A stretch of DNA of 64,000 nt from Azospirillum oryzae (GTDB lineage: Bacteria; Pseudomonadota; Alphaproteobacteria; Azospirillales; Azospirillaceae): assembly GCF_008364795.1 (NCBI RefSeq), contig NZ_VTTM01000005.1, positions 310,001 through 374,000 of the forward strand, written 5' to 3'. Of the stretch, positions 7,880 to 17,316 are shown piece by piece. The position numbers and the translations under genes were made by a program. Position 1 is the first letter of the stretch; every line of letters begins with the position of its first letter. Below the pieces are notes generated by a model. It was not told where the DNA came from, searched no databases, and worked only from the letters and a program-made list of their open reading frames with translations.

Positions 7880-9121
7880 ATGGCAGCGCCTTTGCAGGGC
7901 ATCCGCATCGTCGACATGACGACGGTGATGATGGGACCCTACGCGACGCAGATCCTGGGAGATTTCGGGGCCGACATCGTCAAGGTCGAATCCCCGGCCG
8001 GCGATAGCATGCGGGCGGTCGGGCCGTCCCGCAATCCGGGCATGGGGGCCTTGTACCTCCATGCCAACCGGAACAAGCGCAGCGCGGTCATCGACCTGAA
8101 GGCCCCCGAGGGCCGATCGATCCTGCTGAAACTGCTTGAAGACGCCGACGTGTTCGTCTTCAACGCCCGGCCGCAGGCCATGAAGCGGCTGGGCCTCGGC
8201 TACGAGGAGGTTGCGGCGGTGAATCCCGGCATCATCTATGCCGGGGCGCACGGATTCGGATCGGACGGCCCCTATGCCGGGCGCCCGGCCTATGACGACC
8301 TGATCCAGGGGCTGGGTGCCGTCCCTTCGCTTGCCATGCAGGCCGCCGGAGGCGGACACCCGCAATATGCGCCGGTGGTGCTGGCCGACCGCGTCGTCGG
8401 CCTCAACCTGGCGAACGTCATCCTGGCGGCGCTGATGCACCGCACCCGCACCGGCGAGGGGCAGTGCGTCGAGGTGCCGATGTTCGAAAGCATCGTCCAG
8501 TTCGTGCTGGGCGACCATATGGGCGGCCGCAGCTTCGATCCGCCACTGGGCGGCATGGGGTACGGCCGGCTGCTGGCGCAGCACCGGCGGCCTTACGAGA
8601 CCCGCGACGGCCACGTCTGCGTGGTCGTCTACACCGACCGCCACTGGCGGGCATTCTTCGGGCTGATCGGCAAGGCCGATGCCTTCGATCGCGACCCGCG
8701 GCTGCGCGACATTTCCGCCCGCACCCGCCACATTGCGGAACTCTACAGCATGGTGGCGGATGAGCTGAAGACCCGCAGCACGGCCGACTGGCTGGATGCC
8801 CTGGCCCGGGCGGACATCCCGGCGATGCCGCTGCACACGCCGGAAAGCCTGCTGGAGGATCCGCACCTGAAGGCGGTGGATTTCTTCCAGACAGTCGAGC
8901 ACCCGACGGAGGGGCGCCTGCTGGAGATGCGCATGCCGTCCCGCTGGTCCACAGCCCGGCGCGACCACAACACGCCGGCGCCGCGGCTGGGTGAGCACAC
9001 CGACGAGATCCTGCGTTCGGCCGGCTTTTCCGAGGCCGAGATCGATAGATGGCTGCGCGACGGCACCATCGCCGCTCCTACCGACAGCGTGTCGGCGGAG
9101 GGATCGGCGGACGCCGCATGA
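7880..9121 (+). CDS. CaiB/BaiF (family III) CoA-transferase
   Basis: This 413-residue protein has the family start GIRIVDMTTVMMGPYATQILGDFGADIVKVE and the block NRNKRSAVIDLK. The catalytic aspartate is probably Asp170 in VVLADRVVGL. ATG 7880 is preferred over an in-frame ATG at 7856 because GGAGACGCATC precedes it at good spacing. Family III enzymes move CoA between carboxylic acids without hydrolysis. Located between the TRAP binding protein and a thioesterase, it most likely activates the imported acid. Its stop overlaps the thioesterase start by 4 bp. Confidence 0.9.
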   Translation: MAAPLQGIRIVDMTTVMMGPYATQILGDFGADIVKVESPAGDSMRAVGPSRNPGMGALYLHANRNKRSAVIDLKAPEGRSILLKLLEDADVFVFNARPQAMKRLGLGYEEVAAVNPGIIYAGAHGFGSDGPYAGRPAYDDLIQGLGAVPSLAMQAAGGGHPQYAPVVLADRVVGLNLANVILAALMHRTRTGEGQCVEVPMFESIVQFVLGDHMGGRSFDPPLGGMGYGRLLAQHRRPYETRDGHVCVVVYTDRHWRAFFGLIGKADAFDRDPRLRDISARTRHIAELYSMVADELKTRSTADWLDALARADIPAMPLHTPESLLEDPHLKAVDFFQTVEHPTEGRLLEMRMPSRWSTARRDHNTPAPRLGEHTDEILRSAGFSEAEIDRWLRDGTIAAPTDSVSAEGSADAA

Positions 9122-9522
9122 GCCTCGACCTCAGCAACAATGCGTTCCTCACGATGATCGGGCTGTCGCTGGTGCGGTGGCAGCCGGGCGAGGCGGAATT
9201 CATGCTGGAGGTCGAGCCGCGTCACATGAACCGGCAGGGCAGCCTGCAGGGCGGTGTGGTGGCAACACTGCTGGACGCCGCCTGCGGCTATTCCGGCCTC
9301 TACACCGAGGTGCATGGCGGCGAGCGTCACGGCGTCACGCTGTCGCTCACCATCAACTATGTGGCGCGGGTCTGCCAGGGCCGCATCCATGCCGTCGGGC
9401 GGACGACAGGCGGCGGCCGGAGCATCTATTTCGCCAGCGGCGAGATTCGCGACGGACAGGGCGCCATCGTGGCGACCGCGCAGGGCAGCTTCAAACGCCG
9501 GATCGGCAAGGGAGGCGGGTAG
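9118..9522 (+). CDS. PaaI-type hotdog-fold acyl-CoA thioesterase
   Basis: This 134-residue single-hotdog protein has the family block HMNRQGSLQGGVVATLLDAACGY around residues 38-60. The usual H-G-G is Q-G-G here, and an acidic residue (LLDAA) is retained for catalysis. The second half GVTLSLTINYVARV and GQGAIVATAQGSFKRR completes the fold. Its start overlaps the CoA-transferase stop (ATGA), so the two are translationally coupled. It could release CoA from dead-end thioesters of the pathway, as PaaI does for phenylacetate. The specific substrate is unknown. Confidence 0.87.
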   Translation: MSLDLSNNAFLTMIGLSLVRWQPGEAEFMLEVEPRHMNRQGSLQGGVVATLLDAACGYSGLYTEVHGGERHGVTLSLTINYVARVCQGRIHAVGRTTGGGRSIYFASGEIRDGQGAIVATAQGSFKRRIGKGGG

Positions 9523-10223
9523 TGGCTCCGCAATCGGCCTGGATGCAGATCCGTGACGGCATTGGCGACGGCTTTCCCCTGGCCGTCTCCTACTTCATCC
9601 TGGCCTGGAGCCTGGGGCATTATGGGGTCACCACCCTGGGCTTCACGCCGGGCTACGTGTCGCTGCAATCGGTGCTCATGTTCTCCGCCCAGGCGCAGCT
9701 GGCCGCGCTGAAGACGCTGAGCGGTGGCGGCAGCATGGTGCTGGCCATCCTCCTGGCGCTGTTCATCAACGCCCGCTTCATGCTGATGGCAGCGTCGCTC
9801 GCCCCGCATTTCCGCGGCCGTCCGCTGATGGTGCTCGCAGTGCTGAGCCACGTGGTCGGAAACGGGCCGTTCGCCACTGCGGTACGGCGCTTCTCCGTGA
9901 CCGGCGGGCAGCCGCTGTTCTTCGGAGTTACCGGCTTCGTGGGCTATGCCGGTTACTGTCTTGGTGCCGGCGCCGGGGCGTTCCTCGGCACGGCGCTGCC
10001 GGCCGGGATCGAGAAGGCGGCCAGCTTCGCGCTCCCGGCCTTCCTGATCACGATGGTCGTCACCGGAATCCGGGTCGGCGGGCGCTCAATGGCCGGGCTT
10101 GCTGCAACGACGGCTGCCGTGACCATGGCAGTCGCCGTTGCAGCCGGTGCCGACATCGCCCTTCTTCTCGGCCCGATGATTGCTGCAACCTGGATTGTCT
10201 GGAGGGGTCGTGGACGCTCTTGA
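9522..10223 (+). CDS. azlC: AzlC-family branched-chain amino acid exporter, large subunit
   Basis: This 233-residue integral membrane protein starts at a GTG at 9522 that shares a base with the thioesterase stop (TAGTG); GGAGGCGGG lies upstream. It has AzlC hallmarks: GDGFPLAVSYFILAWSLG near the start, MFSAQAQLAAL, and LFINARFMLMAASLAPHF. AzlC with the small AzlD subunit exports branched-chain or related small amino acids. It is immediately followed by azlD with a 14-bp overlap. Linkage to the TRAP/CoA operon suggests shared transcription and perhaps export of a by-product, but this is inferred from position only. Confidence 0.87.
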   Translation: MAPQSAWMQIRDGIGDGFPLAVSYFILAWSLGHYGVTTLGFTPGYVSLQSVLMFSAQAQLAALKTLSGGGSMVLAILLALFINARFMLMAASLAPHFRGRPLMVLAVLSHVVGNGPFATAVRRFSVTGGQPLFFGVTGFVGYAGYCLGAGAGAFLGTALPAGIEKAASFALPAFLITMVVTGIRVGGRSMAGLAATTAAVTMAVAVAAGADIALLLGPMIAATWIVWRGRGRS

Positions 10224-10542
10224 TCCCTTGATGCTTGCCCTGGGGTTTATGGCATTGGGCACCTTTCTGCTGCGGGCCGTACCGCTCGCGCTGGTCTCGC
10301 GACTGACCCTCGCCCCGTCCGTGGATTTCTGGCTGCGCTGCGCGGCGGAGGCTGTGCTGAGCGCCTTTATCACATTGCTGCTCTTCTGGGACGACAATGC
10401 GCGCATGCCGGTACTTCATCTCGATCATTCTCTGGCCGGCGTGGCGGTGGTCCTGGTCCATCTGTGGCGCGGGAGCGTCCTGTTGTCCGTCCTGACCGGT
10501 ACTCTAGCCTACGGGCTGGTCGCTGCGGCGCTGCCTGCGTGA
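10210..10542 (+). CDS. azlD: AzlD-family branched-chain amino acid exporter, small subunit
   Basis: This small hydrophobic protein of about 110 residues has three to four membrane segments. LMALGFMALGTFLLRAVPLAL near the N-terminus matches the AzlD family pattern (T-x-L-x-R-x-x-P). The GTG at 10210 follows GGAGGGG closely; a TTG at 10180 is an alternative start. It overlaps azlC by 14 bp, the typical arrangement, and ends the plus-strand operon. A GC-rich inverted repeat (10550-10556 with 10566-10572) follows the stop without a clear T-run, so it is weak evidence for a terminator. Confidence 0.85.
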   Translation: MDALDPLMLALGFMALGTFLLRAVPLALVSRLTLAPSVDFWLRCAAEAVLSAFITLLLFWDDNARMPVLHLDHSLAGVAVVLVHLWRGSVLLSVLTGTLAYGLVAAALPA

Positions 10543-10985
10543 CGGCGCCGCGCCGCCGGACCGAAGCGGCGCTGCCGCCCTCCGGGATGGGGTAACGCCA
10601 TAAAAGGAGCGTTGACTTTGATAGGCGAGACCGGTGGCAAACCTGGAGAGCATGCAGAGTGTGGGGTACTCAAACAGCTTTTCTGGTGACCGGGGCCGAG
10701 GAGGCGTTGGTGGCCATAGCTGGGTACCACACCGTGGAGGTGTCGCGTAGGGTGCCATCGAGAGTCCGGGTGCGGATTTGCACCAGCCGATGGGCACCGA
10801 GCTTCGTCCATTGCACCGGTGCCACCAGCATCACGCAAAGTGCGGGAGAACCAAACTACATTCGGCCTTTACATCCACCTCGTGGCCACTGTCTTGGTAA
10901 CGTGGTGAATGTCAACAGGCCCTAATGCAGTGCCCGGCCCGTTCCCGCCAGGAGGACGAGGGGGCCATCGGCCGTCGCCGCACGG
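10543..10985. other. Non-coding stretch containing an insertion-sequence scar
   Basis: This 443-bp gap separates the plus-strand TRAP/AzlCD operon from minus-strand genes. No convincing intact gene was found; short ORFs on both strands here have no recognisable domains. It holds a short GC stem-loop just after azlD and a transposase C-terminal remnant at 10670-10855. The rest, 10856-10985, shows nothing recognisable. Confidence 0.6.
10670..10855 (-). pseudogene. Transposase C-terminal remnant (ISKra4-like suspected)
   Basis: On the minus strand an open frame of 61 codons ends at a stop at 10672-10670 and lacks a plausible start. It contains QWTKLGAHRLVQIRTRTLDG followed by a WYP motif. This resembles, from memory, the C-terminal end of transposases of the ISKra4 type common in Azospirillum and its relatives (QW-x-x-x-GAH-x-L-x-Q-x-RTRxLxG, then WYP). 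Everything upstream of about residue 1 of this fragment is missing, and an in-frame TAG lies just before it. The family name is tentative; that it is a degraded insertion sequence is moderately secure. Confidence 0.5.
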
Positions 10986-12098
10986 TCACACCATGTCCGC
11001 CACCGCGTCGGCAATGGCAAGACACGCGGTCAGCCCTGGCGACTCGATGCCGAACAGATTGACCAAACCCGGAACTCCGTGACGCTCCGGTCCCTGAAGC
11101 AGGAAATCGGCCTGGGGTTGACCCCGGCCGCTCAACTTTGGCCGCACCCCGGAATAGGCCGGTACCAAGGCACCGTCGGGCAGAGCGGGCCAATAGGCAC
11201 GCACCGAGTTGTAGAAGGCATCAGCCCGCTTTGCGTCCACGATGTAGTCGATAGCTGCGTCCGGATGGTCAAGCCATTGGACATCGGGACCGAAACGCGC
11301 CTGACCGGCAAGGTCCAACGTCAGATGGACACCCAGGCCACCATCCTCCGGTACCGGATAGATGAGATGGGAAAAGGGGGAACGGCCCTGTCCCAGCGCG
11401 TAGTAGTTGCCCTTGGCCAGCACGCGTGGCGGCACCTGCGCGGTTGGAAACCCTTCCAATCCGCACGCGACGGCCCAGGCGCCGAGACCGGCGGCGTTGA
11501 CCAGCACACCGCACGCCAGCCGCATCGGCTCGGCCCCGCCAACCTCCAGTATGAAACCGTCCGTCTCGCAGTGTGCCCGCTCCAGCGGGCTGGACAAGGC
11601 CAGCATGGCGCCGGCGCCCTCCGCGTCGCCCTGAAGGGCCAGCATCAGCCCGTGACTGTCGATGATTCCCGTCGATGGGGAGAGCAGCGCACCGACACAG
11701 CGCAGGTTCGGCTCCAGCGCCCGCGCTTGCGCCGCGTCGAGCGGACGCAGATCCTCAACGCCGTTGGCGGCGGCTTGGCGTCCGATTGCGTCCAGCTTGG
11801 CCAACTGATCGTCCCCAGTGGCGACGATCAACTTGCCGAGGCGGCGGTGCGCCACCCCATGGTCCCGGCAATAGGCATAGAGCGCCTCCCGCCCCGCCAC
11901 GCACAGCCGCGCGCGGTCGCTGCCGCTGGGGTAGTAGATGCCGGCGTGAATGACCTCGGAATTCCGGGAACTGATGCCGGTACCGATCGCTCCGGCCGCC
12001 TCGACGATCACCACCTCCCGGCCCGCGCGTGCCAAGCGCCGCGCGACCGCCAGCCCCACCACCCCGGCGCCCACCACCACACACTCCACCCGTTCCAT
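10986..12098 (-). CDS. lhgO: FAD-dependent L-2-hydroxyglutarate oxidase-like protein (LhgO family)
   Basis: This 370-residue DAO-superfamily protein has the FAD dinucleotide motif [17 protein letters not shown] at the N-terminus, E-x-A-G at the second strand, and [14 protein letters not shown], the signature of the LhgO/L2HGDH group. The C-terminal GIRPKL-like stretch (SGVRPKLSG) and [14 protein letters not shown] also match. ATG 12098 has GGAGAGG about 8 nt upstream; a TTG two codons earlier is less likely. Family members oxidise L-2-hydroxyglutarate to 2-oxoglutarate and feed electrons to the quinone pool. It lies downstream of, and in the same direction as, a chemoreceptor gene (51 bp apart). 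Confidence 0.82.
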   Translation of the reverse strand: MERVECVVVGAGVVGLAVARRLARAGREVVIVEAAGAIGTGISSRNSEVIHAGIYYPSGSDRARLCVAGREALYAYCRDHGVAHRRLGKLIVATGDDQLAKLDAIGRQAAANGVEDLRPLDAAQARALEPNLRCVGALLSPSTGIIDSHGLMLALQGDAEGAGAMLALSSPLERAHCETDGFILEVGGAEPMRLACGVLVNAAGLGAWAVACGLEGFPTAQVPPRVLAKGNYYALGQGRSPFSHLIYPVPEDGGLGVHLTLDLAGQARFGPDVQWLDHPDAAIDYIVDAKRADAFYNSVRAYWPALPDGALVPAYSGVRPKLSGRGQPQADFLLQGPERHGVPGLVNLFGIESPGLTACLAIADAVADMV

Positions 12099-12149
12099 AT
12101 CCAAAGCCTCTCCCTGACCGATTGTTCCGATGCGCGCCGACTGAGCGGC

Positions 12150-14498
12150 TTACACAGCCCGGATGCCCCGCACGAATTCCGTCACTGACCGACGCAATGC
12201 GTCGGCCTGCACGCCCAAATCCTCCGTGCCACGCAGAACCTCGACTGCCGACCGTTCGGCCTCGTGGGAGATCCGCTTCACGCTGGCGGTGCTGCCGGAT
12301 ATCTCCTGGGTGCCGTGGGCGGCCTGCTGCACGTTGCGCGATATCTCGCCGGTGGCTGCCGTCTGCTCTTCGACCGCGACCGCGATGGCGGCGGCGATGC
12401 GGCTGACCTCCGTCACGGTCGCGGCGATGCCCTGGATCGCCTCGACCGCACCGCGTGTCTCCTTCTGAATCGCCTGGATCTGGAGGGCGATGTCCTCGGT
12501 CGCCGTGGCGGTCTGGGATGCGAGACTCTTGACTTCGCTGGCCACGACGGCGAATCCCTTGCCGGCATCGCCGGCGCGGGCGGCTTCGATGGTGGCGTTG
12601 AGCGCCAGCAGGTTGGTCTGGCTGGCGATGCTCTGAATGAGCTCGACCACGCCGCCGATCCGCTCGGCGGTGGAGGCCAGCCCTTCCACACGCTGATTGG
12701 TGCGTTGCGCGGTCTCGGCGGCGGCGCGGCTGATGCGCGACGATTCGGCCACCTGTCCGGCGATCTCATTGATCGAGCTCGACAGTTGCTCCGAGGCAAT
12801 GGCGACGGTGTGCATGTTGCTGGACGCCTGTCCGATGGCGATCGCCACCGCCGCGGTTTCCCGCATCGTGCTTTCGGCGCTTTCGGTCAAGCTGTTGGCG
12901 CGGCCGTGCAGGGCGCGGGCCGCCAGATCGATCGTATCCACCACCCCGCCAACCGTACTGTCGAACCGGTCGGCCAGATCCTGCATGATCGCGCGCCTCT
13001 CGGCCTCCGCCTTTTGCGTCAGGCGCGCCTGATCGGCGTTCAGCCGTTCCATCGCGATCGCGTTGTCGCGGAAGACTTCCACCGCGTCGGCCACATCCTT
13101 CAGTTCGTCGGAGCGGTCGCGACCAGGAATCGTCACTGCGGTGTCACCCCCGGCCAGACGGCGCATGACCGTCACGATCCGCAACAGCGGCAGCGCGATG
13201 CCTCGGCCGATCAGGAAGGACAGGCCCCCTCCCAGCGCCAACGCGGCCAGCACCCCGCCACCAAGCAGCCAGTTGGCCCGGCCATGCTCGTTACCGATCC
13301 GCGTCAGTTCCGCATCGCGAACATCGCGCGCCGCCGCGAGAGCGGACGCGGCGCCCTCCTCGAAGCGCCGGGCCAACTCGGCCTGCGCGATTCCAGCCTC
13401 CACGAGTGTCGCCAGACTTTCCTTGTAGACGGAGATGCGGCCACGCAGATCCTGCACCGAGGCGCGCGCGCCGGCGTCGCTCGCCCAGAACAGCAGGCTG
13501 TCCGCTGCCCGCATCATGGTGTCCGCGCCAGCTTCCAGCGCGGTTACCACCGTTTGATCCGCGCCCCCGACCAGCGCGGCCTCCGCCGTCTCGGCACGGG
13601 CCGCTTCGGCGATGGCGGTGAGAGCGGCGGCCTTCAGTTCGAAGGCGCGACCAAGACCGGACGCAGCCTCGTCGAACCGGCCAACAATCGCGGTCCGCTC
13701 GTTGATGCCGCCCATGATCAGAGCATCGACGGCGCTCTTGATCGGCACCCACAACGGCGCCAGAGACCCGCGAAGTCCCGCCGGGTCGGCGAAGGCATTC
13801 CGATAGGCCGCCAGCGCATCCGCCAGCACAGCCGTATCGGTCAAGCGGCCGGCAAGGCTTTTGGCGACCTGCTCGATCCGCGTCAACGCTTGCCCCACCG
13901 AATCGCGTCCGGCGGCGTCGCCGGCCACCTGCGCGGTTTCGGCGACCTTCAGCTCCAGCACGAAGCGTCCGAGGAAATCGAGAAGCTGAAGATCCCCGTC
14001 GACCTTCTTCTGCTGCTCGCGCGCCTCCTCCATCACGGCCTGCGCGGCCTTCATGCGCTGGTCCTGCTGCGGCACCATCGCCACCGCCGTCGTCTGCAAC
14101 AGAGCGACCGTGGCGCGCCGTTCGCCGGCCAGACGCTGCTTGGCGAGCTCCCGCTCGGCATAACGGCGCAGGTTGCCGTCAAAGTCGTCGACGGACGTCC
14201 GCATGCGAGCCACCATGTCCGCGTCCACGCCCGGCACGGCCGCCAGATCGGCGATCATTTCCTGGACCCGGCGTACCGCGAGCGCAGCGGAGGGATCGTC
14301 GGAACGCGCGCCTCCGTAGAGGAAGCGGTTGCTGGCGAGCACCATCTCGTCGATGCCGGCCGTGACCGCCTGAGCTCGCAAGGCGGTGTCGACGCGCTGG
14401 CCGAACCGGCCGAGCGTGTGCCAGCCGATCGCGGCGATCACCACCACCAGCGCCAGAATCAGGAAAAATCCCCCGAAGATCCGGGTCCGTATCGTCAT
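12150..14498 (-). CDS. Methyl-accepting chemotaxis protein with large helical periplasmic sensor
   Basis: This 782-residue transducer has TM1 at residues about 7-29 ([19 protein letters not shown]) and TM2 at about 410-433. A HAMP domain follows, then the signalling hairpin with the conserved tip [16 protein letters not shown] and [13 protein letters not shown]. The periplasmic part between the membrane segments is about 380 residues, almost entirely helix-forming and rich in Ala, Glu and Arg. It resembles a helical-bimodular type sensor but is longer than the roughly 250-residue norm. A GGGAGGAT Shine-Dalgarno site precedes the ATG. The ligand may be an organic acid metabolised here, which is inference from location. 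Confidence 0.93.
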   Translation of the reverse strand: MTIRTRIFGGFFLILALVVVIAAIGWHTLGRFGQRVDTALRAQAVTAGIDEMVLASNRFLYGGARSDDPSAALAVRRVQEMIADLAAVPGVDADMVARMRTSVDDFDGNLRRYAERELAKQRLAGERRATVALLQTTAVAMVPQQDQRMKAAQAVMEEAREQQKKVDGDLQLLDFLGRFVLELKVAETAQVAGDAAGRDSVGQALTRIEQVAKSLAGRLTDTAVLADALAAYRNAFADPAGLRGSLAPLWVPIKSAVDALIMGGINERTAIVGRFDEAASGLGRAFELKAAALTAIAEAARAETAEAALVGGADQTVVTALEAGADTMMRAADSLLFWASDAGARASVQDLRGRISVYKESLATLVEAGIAQAELARRFEEGAASALAAARDVRDAELTRIGNEHGRANWLLGGGVLAALALGGGLSFLIGRGIALPLLRIVTVMRRLAGGDTAVTIPGRDRSDELKDVADAVEVFRDNAIAMERLNADQARLTQKAEAERRAIMQDLADRFDSTVGGVVDTIDLAARALHGRANSLTESAESTMRETAAVAIAIGQASSNMHTVAIASEQLSSSINEIAGQVAESSRISRAAAETAQRTNQRVEGLASTAERIGGVVELIQSIASQTNLLALNATIEAARAGDAGKGFAVVASEVKSLASQTATATEDIALQIQAIQKETRGAVEAIQGIAATVTEVSRIAAAIAVAVEEQTAATGEISRNVQQAAHGTQEISGSTASVKRISHEAERSAVEVLRGTEDLGVQADALRRSVTEFVRGIRAV

Positions 14499-14588
14499 TC
14501 CATCCTCCCTGTCCAGGGCACTTGGGCGGCCCCTGTCGTTCTTGCCTCGTCATGCCGACGGAGCCGAAAGCGCGGCTTCCGCCCTTGG

Positions 14589-14623
14589 AAAAAAGGGCCG
14601 GGCACCACAGGGGCGCCCGGCCC
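14589..14623 (-). terminator. Rho-independent terminator of the 14.7-23.9 kb minus-strand operon
   Basis: GGGCCGGGC (14595-14603) and GCCCGGCCC (14615-14623) form a perfect 9-bp stem with an 11-nt loop. On the minus strand the hairpin is followed by a run of Ts (plus-strand A-run at 14589-14594). It lies 58 bp after the D-2-hydroxyacid dehydrogenase stop and before the chemoreceptor start, so it should end the long catabolic operon. Confidence 0.85.
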
Positions 14624-14680
14624 AGGCTGCGCATCCGACCATGGATGCACGGGAGCTTCGGACGCGCTTTCGGGCGGTGA

Positions 14681-15664
14681 TCAATCCCGCGGCGAAACGG
14701 CGGATGGCGCGGCGACGATGTTGCGCGGCACCCCACCGGCAAACCCTTCGATGTTCTCGATCAATTGGTCGGCGAGCGCCTGCATGGATTGCCGTCCGGC
14801 CCAGGCTACGTGCGGCGTGAGAATGACGTTCGGCAGACCAGCCAGCGCCATCAGCGGATGATCGGCCGGCGGCGGTTCGGAAGAGCAGACGTCGATACCG
14901 GCTCCAGCAACGATTCCGGCCCGCAACGCCCGAGCCAGCGCCGCCTCGTCGATCAGGCCACCGCGGGCGGTGTTCACGATGATCGGCCGCCGCGCCATCA
15001 GGCCGAATTCGCGATCCGACAGCAGGTTCCGCGTCGCGGGCGTCAGCGGGCAATGCAGCGTGACGACGTCGCTGACGGCCAGCAGCCTGTCGAACGGCGT
15101 GTAGAGCGGTCCCATCCCGGTGCTTCCCTTGTGGGCCGCGAACAGGACGCGCATGCCGAAGGCGCGGCCGATGGCCGCCACCGATTGCCCGATCGCCCCC
15201 TCGCCAACGATGCCGAGCGTCTGGCCGTGCAGGTCGGCGATGGGATGGGTGAAGAAGCAGAACTGACCCGATTCCTGCCATTTGCCGGCGCGGACATCCT
15301 CGCGATAGCCGACGATCCCGCGCCGCAGGGCGAGGATCAGCGCAAAGCTGTGCTCCGGGACCGTGTGCACGGCGTAGTCGCGGATGTTCGAGACCGTGAT
15401 GCCACGTTCCATGCAGGCGTCGGTATCGATGATGTCGGTGCCGGTCGCCGCAACCGCGATCAGGCGCAGATCCGGCAGTTGCATCAGCGCGTCGCGGCAG
15501 AGCGGGACCTTGTTGACGATGGCGATGGTGGCGCCGCGCAGCCGTTCCACCACCTGATCGGCGCCGGTCCGGTCGAACGCCGTCCAGCGATGCGCGAAGG
15601 CCGGCCGTCGGAGATCGATGTCCGGTGCCAGGGTGGCGCGGTCGAGAAAGACGATGCTGTGCAA
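14681..15664 (-). CDS. D-2-hydroxyacid dehydrogenase (glycerate/hydroxypyruvate reductase-like)
   Basis: This 327-residue NAD(P)-dependent enzyme appears to start with TTG at 15664-15662, preceded by GGGGGAAATCCC; no ATG fits upstream. The Rossmann motif GIVGEGAIGQSVA lies near residue 150. The catalytic Arg (NTARGGLIDE), Glu (SSEPP) and His (LTPHVAWAG) are all present. The VAWAG ending of the His block is typical of glycerate dehydrogenase-type members. It reversibly reduces 2-oxoacids to D-2-hydroxyacids. It is the last gene of the operon and is followed by an intrinsic terminator. Its partner substrate could be the oxoacid released by the HpcH/HpaI aldolase in the same operon. Confidence 0.88.
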   Translation of the reverse strand: MHSIVFLDRATLAPDIDLRRPAFAHRWTAFDRTGADQVVERLRGATIAIVNKVPLCRDALMQLPDLRLIAVAATGTDIIDTDACMERGITVSNIRDYAVHTVPEHSFALILALRRGIVGYREDVRAGKWQESGQFCFFTHPIADLHGQTLGIVGEGAIGQSVAAIGRAFGMRVLFAAHKGSTGMGPLYTPFDRLLAVSDVVTLHCPLTPATRNLLSDREFGLMARRPIIVNTARGGLIDEAALARALRAGIVAGAGIDVCSSEPPPADHPLMALAGLPNVILTPHVAWAGRQSMQALADQLIENIEGFAGGVPRNIVAAPSAVSPRD

Positions 15665-15713
15665 GGGATTTCCCCCGGAATTGGGATCACGGCGTTGGGA
15701 TGGCGGGTCGGGA

Positions 15714-17309
15714 TCAGGCAGGAAGACGGGACCGCAGCAGGTCCGCGCCCTTTTCGGCGATCATGATGGTGGTGGCGTTGGTGTTGGTCGACGTGATGGT
15801 CGGCATGATCGAGGCGTCGATGACGCGCAGCCTCTCCACGCCATGCACGCGTAGCGACGGGTCGACGACGGCCCCGGCGTCGGTTCCCATCCGGCAGGTC
15901 CCGACCGCGTGGTAGACGGTCGATCCGTTGCGGCGCGCGTAGTCCAGCAGTTCGTCGTCGGACTCCACCGCCGGACCGGGGACCATCTCCGCCTCGCGGT
16001 AGCCGGCCAGTGCCTGGGCCCGGCAGAGCCGCCGCCCGAAGCGCAGACCGGCCACGGTGGCACGCTGGTCCGCCGGGTCGCTGAGGTAGCGCGGCCGGAT
16101 CGCCGGTGCCTCGCGCGGGTCGCGGGACCGGATGGCGACGCTGCCCCGGCTGCGCGGGCGCATTTGCCAGCAGCCGCAGGTCATTCCGGGGAAATCGTCC
16201 AGTTCGCCCAGACGGCCGTGCTTGAAGCTGCCGGGTGCGATGACGAACTGAACGTCGGGCGAAGCCGACTCCTCCAGCACCTTGACGAAGGCACCAACCA
16301 GAGCCGCGCTGTAGGTCAGGACACCGTCCCCGGTCAGGGCATAGCGGACGATCTCGCGAATCAGCGACAGCCCGCGCGCCCGCTCGTTGAGCGTCTCGGT
16401 CCCCGCCATCCTGTAGGTCAGCCGGACGACGTAGTGGTCCTGCAAATTCCCGCCGACGCCGGACGACGCGTGCAGCAGCGGAACGTCGAGCGGCCCCAGC
16501 AGGTCCGGCGCTCCGATGCCGGACAGTTGCAGAAGCTGCGGCGAGCCGACCACGCCAGCCGACAGGATCACCTCGCGCCGGGCCGTCGCCACCTGCGCTG
16601 CGCCGCCGCGCTCATACTCGATGCCGGTCGCCCGCCGTCCGTCGAAGGTGACGCGCCGCACATGGGCGTTGGTCAGGATGGCCAGATTCGGTCGCTTCAT
16701 CGCCGGGGCCAGATAGCCGCGCGCCGCGCTGGCCCGGAACCGCCCGCGCCTCGTCTGCTGGTAGTAGCCGATGCCGTCGTGCGGCACCGCGTTGATGTCG
16801 CTGCGATAGCTCAGTCCGACCTCCTCGCCGGCGGCGACGATGGCCTCGCACAGCAGCGGCCGCTCGGTCAATTCCGACACCGACAGCGGCCCGTTCCGGC
16901 CGCGCCACGCGCTGGTCGCACCCTGCCAGCTTTCCGACCGCTTGAAGTAAGGCAGCACGTCCTCGAACGACCAGCCGCGATTGCCGAGCTGCGCCCAGTG
17001 GTCGTAATCCTGCGGCTGTCCCCGGACATAGAGCAGCCCGTTGATCGAGCTGGAACCGCCCAACCCCTTGCCGCGCGGGAACAGGATGGCGCGGTCGCCG
17101 GTTTCCGGGTCGGGGTCGGTGCGGTAGCGCCAACTGATGGTCGGATGGTCGAGCAGCCGCAGAAAGCCCGCCGGAATGTGGATGAAGGGATGGATGTCGC
17201 GCCCGCCGGCCTCCACCAGCAGGACGGAAACCGTCGGATCCTCGGTCAACCGGGCGGCCAGCACGCAGCCGGCCGACCCGGCCCCGACGACGATGTAGTC
17301 GAACTCCAT
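15714..17309 (-). CDS. GMC-family FAD oxidoreductase (choline/alcohol dehydrogenase-like)
   Basis: This 531-residue flavoprotein has the N-terminal FAD motif YIVVGAGSAGCVLAARL and the GMC signature GGSSSINGLLYVRG. The C-terminal active site is YHAVGTCRMG, with the catalytic His, and NTNATTIMIAEKGAD. These are features of the choline dehydrogenase/BetA-like branch, which oxidises primary alcohols to aldehydes at or near the membrane. The ATG at 17309 has GAGGCGGCC upstream and lies 7 bp after the CoA-transferase stop, so it is firmly in the operon. An alcohol to aldehyde to acid route is plausible with the aldehyde dehydrogenase at 24-25 kb. The substrate is unknown. Confidence 0.92.
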   Translation of the reverse strand: MEFDYIVVGAGSAGCVLAARLTEDPTVSVLLVEAGGRDIHPFIHIPAGFLRLLDHPTISWRYRTDPDPETGDRAILFPRGKGLGGSSSINGLLYVRGQPQDYDHWAQLGNRGWSFEDVLPYFKRSESWQGATSAWRGRNGPLSVSELTERPLLCEAIVAAGEEVGLSYRSDINAVPHDGIGYYQQTRRGRFRASAARGYLAPAMKRPNLAILTNAHVRRVTFDGRRATGIEYERGGAAQVATARREVILSAGVVGSPQLLQLSGIGAPDLLGPLDVPLLHASSGVGGNLQDHYVVRLTYRMAGTETLNERARGLSLIREIVRYALTGDGVLTYSAALVGAFVKVLEESASPDVQFVIAPGSFKHGRLGELDDFPGMTCGCWQMRPRSRGSVAIRSRDPREAPAIRPRYLSDPADQRATVAGLRFGRRLCRAQALAGYREAEMVPGPAVESDDELLDYARRNGSTVYHAVGTCRMGTDAGAVVDPSLRVHGVERLRVIDASIMPTITSTNTNATTIMIAEKGADLLRSRLPA

Positions 17310-17316
17310 GGCCGCC

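Noticed and set aside
10659..10925. 88-codon plus-strand open frame in the gap after azlD
   Set aside because: No ribosome site or domain, and it overlaps the antisense transposase remnant.
12264..14861. 865-codon open frame on the plus strand opposite the chemoreceptor
   Set aside because: Its protein is Arg/Gly/His-rich with no domain, and it lies entirely antisense to a clear chemoreceptor. It is a by-product of high GC at third positions.
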